This document shows, one piece after another, positions 23,006 through 33,900 of a stretch of 64,000 bases of DNA; the first letter of the stretch is position 1, and every line of letters begins with the position of its first letter. The stretch covers positions 544,599-608,598 of the forward strand of contig LSYV01000050.1 of the NCBI GenBank assembly GCA_001584585.1, given 5' to 3'. The stretch is from Gonium pectorale. Taxonomy: Eukaryota > Chlorophyta > Chlorophyceae > Chlamydomonadales > Volvocaceae. The position numbers and the translations under genes are program-made. The notes under the pieces were generated by a model that searched no databases, had not been told where the DNA came from, and saw nothing but the letters and a program-made list of their open reading frames with translations.

Positions 23006-26000
23006 ATGTTCAACGGCTTCCATCCGCAGGGCGGCTTTCCTGCGTGGCACCAGCCGAACCCGGGCTTCGGTAACCTGCAAGGTAACTTTGGTACGGATCC
23101 TGTTCATCCTCAAAGGTATGTTAAACGCGAACAGTGGAGGTCGTCCAAAGATTGCCGATGTTGCCAAACGCACGGCTTTCGGACTTGAAGCCGATTGAGA
23201 GTGCTGAGGCTTTGAAACGTGTACGCTCTGCCCGAAGCCCCTCCTGTGGCAAACCCTTGACCGGGTTCCATGCGTTGGACCCCGCTCCCTTGCTGCCACA
23301 GTTTTCAGACCTTGAACCCCGCGGTTAAAGGGCACCATGGAGGAGGGCCTCAGTTTGGGGCGTATAGTGGGCATCCCCAGCAGCATGGGGCCCAACAGCA
23401 GCATGATGGGGGTTGGCAGCAGCATCAGTATCACGGCCACGGCTACCCTCAGCAGCAATACCCGTACTACCAGGGTGGCCAGGATGCAGCCCCGCCACCG
23501 CTCCCGGACAGCGTTCCGCCACCGCTCCCTCCCACCCCCGACGAGCCGCCACCACCGCTCCCTCCAGACCCCCCGAGCGGCCCGGAGCCCCCGCCGCTTC
23601 CGCCTCCCATGCCGGGACAGACGTCGCTAGGGGTCCCGCCCCAGCAGCCCTATCCGCATCACCAACACCAGGACGGTCCAGCGGCGAGCATGCCGCCTAT
23701 GCCACAGGACCCGTCAGGTGCCAGCGCCTGGTCTGCCCAGCAGCCCCCCTACCCAAACCAGCCCTACCCGCCGCAGCCATTGCCGGGTATGCCAGGACCC
23801 GGCCCACAGGGCCCGAGCGGGTGGCACCAGCCGCAACCCCACGGCCCGGGCGCCCCCGGACTGGGGCCCGCGCACTACCCGCCCTACACGCAGCCGATGA
23901 TGTTGCACGACGGCTACAGCGGCCCGGGCGGGCACCCGCACCCGCAGTACCCGCCCTACTCGCACCCGCATCACGCGCACGGGTACCCGCCACAGCCTGC
24001 CGGGCCCCCGGCGCAGTACCACCCGTTCGCGCCACCCGGCTCGGGCCCGGGCCAGCCGATGGGCCAGCCGGTGCCCGGACCAGTGGACAGCTACCCATCG
24101 CACGCCCCGCCGTCGGGGTCACTTGACGGCTCGGCGCCGCCGCTTGCCTCCGCGCCGGCAGCGCCGCCGGCGCCGGTGGTTGTGGACGTGACGCGCCTGC
24201 TGCGGCCCCCGCACCGGTCGTCCCGCCCGGCCAAGCTGCTGCTGGTGCTGCGGGGCCTGCCGGGTAGCGGCAAGAGCACCCTGGCTCGCAAGATCCGGGA
24301 AGCTGAGCTGGAGGCGGGGGCGGAGGCCCCGCGCCTGCACAGCCTGGATGACTACTACATGCAGGTGCGGGTGGTGGGGGGCAGGGGTGGGGAACTTGAA
24401 AACAAGCAGGGCAGAGGCAGGGGAGAGGCAGAGGCGGTGCACATTGGGTGCGGGGCTCGCGGGGCGGCGCGGCGAGGCCCGCTTAGAGAGCCGGTACGGA
24501 CGGACTCCTCCAGTCGGCGTGGTTGCCCCCATTACTGTTGGTTGCTGTCTCGGGGGGCAAGCATGGGGCACATGGTTGGGATTCGTCCGCCATGTGAGCA
24601 CATGCTTGCACATCGCCATACACAGGAAGTGGAGGTCGAGGTGGTGGAGGAGGAGGGCGGGAGGAAGAAACGCCGGAAGGTGACAGAGCTCAAGTACGTG
24701 TATGAGCCGGAGATGGAAGGTGCGCTCCAGGGGGGCGGGCTAAGCCAAATGCACGCCCACGACACAGCCGCAACGCGCACAAGCGTCCGGCATGCATTCC
24801 CACCCTGTCAGCATGTCTGTGCTGCCTAGCCGGCTTTCGTTTCTATAGTAGTGTTGCTCGGAGGACAAGTTCACGGCCCGCGTCCCGTCCCCGCAGCCAC
24901 GTACTTCCGGGACCTGGTCCGCTCCGTGAGCCGCTCCTGCGAGGACCGCCGGCACAGCTTCGTGGTAGTGGACGCGCCCGTGCTGAGGGCGGAGCAGCTG
25001 CGGGAGCTGACGGCTGCGGGGCAGGTGGGCGGGGAACGCGGGGGCGCATGCAGGGCGGTGGATGGGGAATGGGAGCCGTGCGGGGAGAGTTGTGCAACAG
25101 ACGGAGGACAGAGTGTGGGTCTCATAAAGGGATGGCTTGTTCAGTCCATGGGGATGGCCCGTCTGACAAATTTGTACTTCTACGTGCAGCGCCCTGCAGA
25201 GCTCTGCAGCGTCCCGCTGATGGCCTGTTGATCCTGTCCTCCCTCGGATGCCCCCTGTGCTCTCCCCGCTCACGACTACCTTACACGCCCTACTCTGCCG
25301 GCCGTATGCATACCTCCGCTCTGCCCTCAGCGCGCCAACTTCGAGTGCTACGTGCTGCGGCCGCTGGAGGCCGACCCCGGTGTGTGCGCCTCCGCCGGGC
25401 GCAACGTGCACGGCCACTCGCTGGAAGCGCTGCGGGAGATGGCGGTGGGCTTTGAGGAGGCGCCGCCGCTGTACACGCAGGTGTGGGCAGGGTCCAGGGA
25501 GCATGGCTCTTTCCGCAGTTTCCCGAATGAGCAACAAGGTCCGGGCGTGGGTCGCGCAATGTTCAGGTGCTAAGAGAGCACGATCTCAGCTGCTTGCGTT
25601 TGGGCCTTAACCTTCTTCAGGTCAGCGCGGTGTCGCTCTTCGGCGGGCCGGTGGTTGGCGAGGAGCAGGAGCCGGCGGGGGCCGGCAGCGGCTCGGGCGC
25701 CGGGAAGCGGCCCCGGGGTGGCTCCGATATCCAGGAGGTCGAGATGGAGGGCGATGACGACGAGGACGACGAGCCCGGGAGCGGTGACGGTGGCGACGAC
25801 CCTGACGCGGCAGCGCCGCGGCGCCGGCCGATCAGCCGCTGGGACGACATCGCAGACGACGGTGGCGGTGGGGAGGATGGTGGTGGAGAATCGTTTCGGG
25901 ACAGCCTGCGGCGGAAGAAGAAGGCCAAGACGAAGGCCGCAAAGGCCGCCGTGGCCTTCGCCTCCGGCGCGGCAGGGACCGACAAGCCCCCTGATACCGA

Positions 26001-26911
26001 CCATGAGGCCGTGGGCTCGTCGCGCCGCCCGCCATCGATGTTCCGGCGCGGCTCTACCCCGCTGAAGTCAGCGCTCCGCCGGACGCCCTCCCGCACAGCC
26101 TCCCTCGGGGCCGACGGAGCCGATAACACGGGCACGGGCGGGAGCGACGCCACGCCGTCTCGCACCGCCGACGCAGGCGCTAGCGTCAGCGCTTGCGACG
26201 GAGCCGCCAACTCAGCCAGGCGCCGCGTGTGGTGGCCGGATCACGGCCTCGAGGATGATGGCTGCTCGGAGGCGGCGACGGCGGGGCCCGGGCCGCGGTC
26301 GGCGGTAGCCGCGGCGGCGGCTGGCCTCCTGCGCCGCTCGTCCGCCCCAGCGGGGCTGCTGGCGGAAACCGTATATCTGGAGGGCCTTGGCCCGCCGGCG
26401 GAGCTGGAAGACCTGCCCTACGGGTACCAGCGCAGGTCCTCGCCGGCCGCGGGGGCGGGCAGCGCCGTTGCGGGCGGTGCGCACCAGCACTTCCTGGACC
26501 AGGTGCGTCCGCGGGGGGCCGCTGTGCGGCACCACCGCCGCTCTCCCAGCCAGCCCAGTCGACGAATGCTGGCGTCGGTGGGCTGTGCGTGGCCATGCGC
26601 CGCTAGCGCATGGATTACTACTGCGTAATGACCGCCCTGGCACCTCCAGGCAGTTGCGCTACCCGTATGTCTTCTGCTCCCTCCCTGCACAGCCAGGGCC
26701 GTCTTTCAAGCGATGACCCTGTCTTCCTGGGTCTGGTCCTTTGCAGGCAAAAGCGGAGCACGAGTCTGAGCACGACCTCTTCCGACGGCTGCTGCTGGGC
26801 AAGCAGGCGGGCGGCGGGGCCGGGGGGTCAACCGGCGGGGCGAGCTGCGGCAGCGGCAGCGGGACACCCCTGGGGCTGTTTGAGTCTGCCCCAGACGAGG
26901 ATAACGCCTGA
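23006..26911 (+). CDS. YLPM1/ZAP3-like protein with a P-loop kinase-type domain
   Basis: Animal YLPM1 is a nuclear, proline-rich protein with a polynucleotide-kinase-like P-loop domain and a link to protein phosphatase 1; its reaction is not settled. Exons: 23006-23115, 23302-24364, 24626-24719, 24897-25024, 25331-25480, 25621-26502, 26747-26911 (863 residues, phases agree). Residues about 20-320 are Gly/Gln/Tyr-rich, then Pro-rich (PPPLPDSVPPPLPPTPDEPP). The Walker A motif GLPGSGKST is at about 355, followed by HSLDDYYM, YVYEPEME, SFVVVDAPVLRAEQ and GRNVHGHSLEALREMA, the order and wording of YLPM1. The C-terminal third is acidic, then Ser/Arg-rich, and ends HDLFRRLLLGKQ. It is convergent with the RING gene. 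The ATG follows closely on plausible promoter sequence; no earlier exon was sought. Confidence 0.82.
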
Positions 26912-27994
26912 GGATGACTCTGTTGCTGGTGGACAGGCTCGTACGTCATGCCACGATCCTGCCGCTAGTACGATTGTGTCGCCGTCCGCGAGGACTGCTC
27001 CGGCGTAGGAAGAGTGACGCGACCAGTCCTGAAACGTATGAGCCAAGTAATGCAGAACATTGTGTACTTTTGGGCGGTGTTTCGGCATGGGATGGACTTC
27101 CCTAACATCAGGGCTTGGTAATTGCGGCTGTTGCAGTCGGGGAAGGACTATGTGCGTGCTCCGACGTTCCAGTGCCTCCGCGTGGCCACCCCCCGCCATG
27201 CAGCACGTTGCCCTTCAATGCAGTCCTCCCGTTCGCCGCCAGGCAACGGACCTGAAAGCTATGCACCGTGCGCGTGTGCATGGTCCTTGATGAGCTTGTG
27301 GCCCTTGGGGGCTCAAAACTCGTGGATACGCTCACCTTGTCACCAAGCCGACAGGCACACAAACAAAGGCTCTTGCGGTCACGGGATCCGCAATGGATCC
27401 GCGTGCAGTCCTCTCATGACAACGTAAGATCTTCAGAGTTCTGTTCTGCACATGTTACTCATGCTGAGACCGAAAGAAGGAAGTTCCAATCCATAGGTCC
27501 ATGTATCAAAGTGTACATAGCGTGCGTGCCCTGTCAGATGTCACAGACGCACCCGCGCCCTACCGACCAGTCCGGGTGCATCGCCGTCGCAGCATTCTTG
27601 CACCAGCGTGCGTTTAGTACCAGCAATTATTTCGGGGCATGCTTATACCTGAACCCCTCATGAGTTGTAGCAGGCAGCATCAGTTGGAAGGTGCAACACG
27701 CAGGGCTCAGGCGCCGCCCAGGCTCCTACACACACCGACACTCATCCATTGTGATCCATGCCGTGGCGCGCACGGATTGCCTTGGCCGCCTTAAGCAACA
27801 ACCGCACGCTGGGAGTCCGAGAGCGTCCAAGCGAACTGGGAGCCCTGCGCAGGTTACCGTCCGGAAATGTTGCAGCCCCAGGCCCATAAGATGAGCTGCA
27901 AACCGCGCGTCCACCGCAGCGTCATTCCAATCAGTCAGCGCCCCAGACATGGAGATACCAGATACCATACGTTGGTCTGTAACCTGTAACCTGT
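26912..27994. other. Convergent intergenic region, two 3' UTRs
   Basis: Holds the 3' UTRs of the YLPM1-like gene (+) and the RING/TRAF-type gene (-). No protein frame of interest was seen, and I found no TGTAA on either strand, which is unusual for a volvocine alga. A near-repeat tgtaacctgtaacctgt at about 27976 contains TGTAA on the plus strand, but it lies too far from the YLPM1-like stop to be persuasive. Confidence 0.45.
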
Positions 27995-30900
27995 CTAGGA
28001 GCAGGAGCCCGCCAGCCAGTCCATGAGCGCCCCCTCCGCCGCCCGGTGCAGCAACTCCAGCGCGTCCTCCGACCACGTGATCCCCGCGTCGTCCCCTTCC
28101 GCGCACCCGCACTCGTGGCAGCAGGCGGGATCCACGTCCATGGCCACCGCGCCCGCGGCCGCAACCGCGGCGGCGGCAGTGCCATTGATACTGACGCGCG
28201 GTGCCGCGCCCGCCACAGCGGGTTCGCCTCCCGCCGCCGCTGCCGATGCGGAGCCGCCGCCTGCCCCGAGCGCGCTCTCGCTCCCGCCTTGCCCGCTGGC
28301 CAGGCGGAGACGGCCCCGCGGCGGCCCGGCGACGGCATCGGCGAGCGGCCGCCGCTTTGCGGCGCTGCCGCCCGCGACGCCCATTGCCGGCGGAACCACG
28401 GGCCGCTGACCAGCCGGCGGCGGCGCCCGAGCCTGCCCAGGCCCCTGTGCCTGCGCCTGGCCGGCGGACGACGCGGCCCCGTGCACGACGGCAAATGCGG
28501 CCGGCAGCCCGGCCAGGCCCTCCGCCGCCTGCCGTCGCTCCTCCTGCACCACCGCCCAGCTCTCCTCGAACATGGTCAGGAAAGCGGACCGCGGGATGCA
28601 CAGCGGCAGCACGCCGCCCTCACCGCCGTCGACGCCAGCGCCGCCCGCCGTCGTCGCTGCAGGGGCCGCCGCTCCGGCAGCGTTTTCACGGCCGTCTCGG
28701 CCAGTGGCGGCCGTCCTGCTGTACAGCACGGCGCCCATGTCCCTGCTCAGCGCCGCAGCTGCCTCCACGTCTGCCAGCTCCAGCAGTTGCGGCTGCAGCC
28801 GCTGCAGCCAATCCGGATGCGGCCGCAGCGCCCAGCGCAGCGCAGTCGACACCGCCGCTGCCGAGGGCGGCTGCGCGCCGGCCCCGCCGCTGCCTCCGCC
28901 AGCGTCCCCGTCGGTGCCGTCGGCGCCGAGGGCGCCGAGCTGACTGGGCTGCCGCCACCAGCAGGGGCTCTGCAGGTGGTGCATGCGCAGCAGGCCGCAC
29001 ACCAGGCCCACGTTGGCAGCGCGCGCCGCGTGCGCCAGTGCCGGCGCCGCCAGTAGTGGCCGCAGCGGCGGCGGCAGCAGCTCCGCCAGCAGCTCCCCGC
29101 GCACGCGGCCGCCGGTCGCCAGGGCCGCCGGGTCCGACGGCGGGTGCAGCGCCGGAGGCGGGAGCATCTGCTCAAGCCACGAGTGCGGAGAGACGGGGGC
29201 GGCCTCCTGGGTGTGCGGCGGGGCCTGCGACTGCATGGGCCGGCCGAAGAAGGGGTCGCGGCCGCCGCCAGTACCGTCGCCGCCCGTGCAGGAAGTCCGC
29301 CGAGCGCGGGAGGCGCTGGCGCTGGCCGCTGAGGCCTCGACCGCGCGTGCGGCGCCGGCGTGGGCGCTGCGGAGCACGTCTCCGCACAGCTTGATGCGGT
29401 CGTCGAAGGGCAGTCGGCGCACGCGGGAGGTCAGCTGCGTGCAGCCTGCCGGGCAGAGGGCGGAGGGCGGGGGAGACACAGGAAGCATCAGGCCAAGTGC
29501 GAGCACGGCAACCAGGAGGCGGCTTGGAGAGTCATCAGGACACCACAGACACGTGAAAATGAAAACCCTCACTCTGCTACGAGGACACGGGCTTCTGCTG
29601 CGCGGCGGCAAGTGCTCGTGGCGTCACAGGGGATGCGGCAGCAGCAGGACCTGCGGACGGCCCGCGCAGTCTCACTCACCTGCGCATTGGTGCCCAGACC
29701 AGTAGGAGCACGGCGCGCCGCCCGCCTCGAGCTCCGACCCGCAGTAGCACCGCAGGTCCAACGGACACAGCAGTGGCGTCCGAGCCTGCGTTCGCGCGGA
29801 CGCTGCCGCGCTGCCTGGGCCCCCGGCCCCGGCCCCGCCGGCGCTCGCAAACAGCAGCAGCGCCGACGTCGGCTGCAGCGCCAGCGCCGCCAGCATCCGT
29901 GCGAGAGGCCGCAGCGGCAACGACCCGAGAAGCGACGCCCCGCAGTCGTCCCCATCCCCGGCACCGGCACCGCCTCCGCCGCCAGCAGCTGCCGTGGGCG
30001 GCGGCAGCGACAGTGCAGGCAGTGCCGGCAGTACCGCGGACTGAGGAGCAGGCAGCAGCCGGCCGAGGGGTGAGGTGGACAGCACTAGCTGGATGTGCCA
30101 GGCCTGCAGTTGCGGTCGGCTTCGCCGCGGGCAGGCGCCAAGGCGCATGCGGCCCGACTCCACGTACCGCTGCGTGTGTTCGGGGCGAGGGGCAAGGGGC
30201 GAAGCCACGGGGCGAAGCGGTAACACGCATGGCTGAGGGGGTGCTGGCGCGGGGCGGCGCACCCGCACCCATGCTGCTCAGCCTGCGCAGATGCTACGGC
30301 CGGGCCCCGTCACGAGCACGCACCCCGTCACGAGCACGTCATTGCGCTCGTGTTCGTGTAACTTAGGCGCACGGGAGATGTGCCAGGATCCCGCATACTG
30401 CACTGCTTACACGACACACAGACGCCCCGCACGAGGCGCCCGCACCGCACCTTGGCCGTCAGCAGCACGCGCGTCGCAAACCAGTCCAGCACCGCTGCCA
30501 GCGCCACCACGCCGCGGATGTCGGCGTCTGACGGCGAGTCGTCCGACGACCCGCGGCTGGCGTAGGAGCGGCCCGCAGCGTGCAGACCCACCTCGGTCCG
30601 CGAGACGCTGCTGGTGGAGCTGCTTCCGCCACCGGCGCTGAAGTCACTGCGCAGGTCCTCCACCCGGCCCATCCGCCGCCGCATCATCCACCACGGCGGC
30701 GTCGCCGCGGGGGCGCCATCGCCGCGGCCGCCGGCGGCGACGCCGGCGGCGCCTCCGGACGGCCCCGCGGCCCCGCCGCCGGCTTGGTGCTGGGAGTGCA
30801 GCTGCTGCCGCAGCAGCTCTGCAACCTCCTGCAGCGGCACAGGCCGTTGAGCCGGCTCGGTCAACTCAGACTGTACAGCGCAGCGCAAAGCGCTGAACGC

Positions 30901-33900
30901 TCTGCTCTTGGAAGGGCATCGATGATGACACCGCTCAAGACCACAGGCCGCGCAACCCTGTTGGGTGCTATGAATGTATGCACCAGCCCAAAACATTACA
31001 ACTATTGTGTTGCACCGGGTCCCACAGCGGCCTCCCAGCGCCCCAGGTCGAAGTAAGTCTCTGGAACCCGGAGGTCAACCCCACCTGCTCATCGGCGCTC
31101 TCCCACCCACTGGACGACGAGGAGGTCGTGCTGCTGCCGCTGCTCCCGCCGCCAGACGTGGGTGAGCCAGGCGCCGCCACCGCCGCCGCCAGGGCCTCCG
31201 CCACGGCGACGGCGCTGCTGGCGTGCGCACGGCCGGCGGCGGCGGAGACCTTCGCCGCAGTACCGCTGCCGCTGCCGCCTGGGCCTGCTCCTCCCCCAGC
31301 TGCTGCACCCCGGGCGGCGGCAGCGGCGGCGGCTCTACCGGGGCTGCTGACGGTGAGGCCCGGCAGGCCCATCAACCCTCCGCCGCTGTTGACCGCGCCG
31401 GCGACTGCACCGCCGGGTCCGCGCCCAGCGGCGGCAGGCCCGGAGGCGGGTCCGCCAGCCGCCGGCCTGGCCCCCGTGCTGCCCTCACCGTGGTGCGCGG
31501 CCCCGGCCCCCGTCAGCAGCGCGAGGCTCTCCATCGCCGTCCGAAGGCTGGAAATGACTCCGTGGGCGCCCGGGATGTGGGCGCCCGGGCCGTGGGCGGC
31601 TGCCGCCCCGCCGCCGCCTGGCTGAGCCGCGACCCCGGCTGTGGGCGCGCCAGCGCCAGCCGCAAATCCCACGCCCGTGACCGACAGGGGCGGCACGTGC
31701 GGGTTCGGCCGGGGGCCGCGCAGCGGCGCAACACCTGCCGGCGGGGCGGGGGCGGGGCCGGAGCCGCTGCCGGCAGCGCCCACGCCCACGCCGGCGACTG
31801 CGCCGCCGTTCACCCCCACTCCAGTTACTGTGAGGGGCGGCACCCGAAGCGCGTGGCCGGCGCCGATCGGCGGCATGGGCGGTATGGGCGAGACGGGGGA
31901 GACGGACGGGATGGGGGACACGTGGCCAACGGGGGAGAGGGGCGGGATGGCCGCGACGGCAGGCCGAGCCGCCACCGTCAGCGGGGGAGGCGCCAGTACC
32001 GGTGCAGCGCGTGAGCCCGCGCCTGTGGGGGGCGGCGTCAGCGGCGACGGCACCACCCCCGCTCCTGCGGCCGTTGGCGCGGGCACCGGCGGCAGCCTGC
32101 CGTTCGGCGGCGAGGAGCTGAGGAGGGCCAGCGAAGGCAGCGGCGCCAGCATGCCGCTCCCGCTAACCGTCCTGTCCCCCAGGCTCCCGCTGATGCCGTG
32201 GCCGATGCCGGCCGCTGCCGCCGCTGCCACAGCCCCTGCAGCTTGCAAGGGGCTCAGCCCCAGCCCCAGCCCCAGCAATGACCCCTCCGCGCCACACCAG
32301 GTAGTCCGGTGCGACGGAGGCGGCGCGGGGAGAGTGCGGGTACCGCCGCCGCCGCCGCCAGCGGCAGCCGCCGGCGCTCCATCGCCCGTGGCTCCGCGGC
32401 TGCCACCTCCGCCATTGCCACCGCCTCCGGCGGCCGCGTGGCCGCTGTCCTCGAACGCCCCGTCCAGCAGCAGCCCCTCGTGGTTGGTCAGCGCGTCGTC
32501 CTCTGTCACCAGGTACTCGTCGGCCTCGCCGTCGTCCTCGTCCACACCGTCGCGGCCGTGGCTGGAGGTGGCGGAGCTGCGGGAGCCGCTGCTGGCGCCG
32601 GAGCTGGAGGAGTCGTCCTCGCCGCGGACAAACTCACCCTACATTGGGGACCGGATTGGGAGGCGTGAGCACGACGCGGGCGCAGCATGCGATAGGCGGG
32701 CCCGCGCGGAGCCGCGGCCAACCCAAACAGCCCACGTGGGGAGGGTATCGTGCAGGACGCGGACCGCACGCTACGCGCTCTGCAGGAAAAGGGCCCAAGC
32801 ATGGAAAGGCCCGGCCCACCCGTTGCAAACCGCCTCGAAGCACGGCGACGGCGCCTCCAACCCAGATGCGGCACGGGGGTTGGGGCGCCGAAAACTCTCG
32901 CCTACCCTCGCCCGCCCGGGGGTGCCACCCCCGCCCCGCCCCGTCCCGCCCGGGCCCCCATCCGCGCGGTGTCCACTCACGTGCAGTGGCGTGTACTGGC
33001 CCACCAGGCACGCCACGCGGCCCAGCCCCAGCCCCAGCTCGCACTTGGCCGCCAGGCCGTTCCACGTGTGCTCCCACACGGGGGCCTCGCACACCGCGTC
33101 GTCGTACAGGTGCAGGGCCTGGCGCACGGCGGACAGCGCCTCGGCCGCCAGCGCGGGAGGGAAGGTGGACTGCGGGGGCGGGAGAGAAGGGTCTGACCTG
33201 GTTTGCGGGAGCGCAGCCGAGTGTCCCTGGCCGCGCCACCGCACCCGGTGCTGCCTTCCAGGTTCCTGTCTTCCTCTGACGACACAGAGCTGACGCCCCG
33301 ACGCCCCGATCGCGGGCGACGCCCACGCAAACCCAACGCTGCTGCGCGTGTCGCGCTATCCCCATCCACCGCTGGTCTTTTCCCGGCCGTTGCCTGACTG
33401 GCTCGCCTGGGCCCGGCTCTGGCGTCCCCTGGCTGCCCGCCGCCAGGCGCTGCCCCACCCCACCTGCACAGCAAGCTCCACGTCTCCCTCTCCCATCGGA
33501 GCCGACTCCTATGGCAACGAGGGACGTGAGGGCAGGGTTTGAGGGTTCGGCACTTGGCAGGACTGTAGCAAGGGGCCTACGCCTAGCTACAAATACCAGA
33601 AGATGCAGTTGCACAGCGCCACAAGGACCGCGCCCTCGAGGGCATTCGCCTCCGCTCCAGACATCCAGCTCCACCCCAACCCGAGCCCGAATGTGCACAT
33701 CATGCTGAGGCCTGCCCCTGGATCACGTGCACAACCCCTGATGTCGTTGTCGACCCGGAACCGCGACTTCTGCTCTCTTCACAGCAGCCTTCCCGCCCCG
33801 CCGCCCTATTGGTCCCCACCTGCAGCAGTCCGCCGCCCCACCACCACGGCCTGCTCCCTGCTCTCCAACCCACCTCAAACCTTCCCTCCCCACCGACACT

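Noticed and set aside
28201..29394. Plus-strand frame of 397 codons, and 31641-33293
   Set aside because: Antisense to phase-consistent exons of the RING gene; Arg/Pro/Ala composition typical of shadows.
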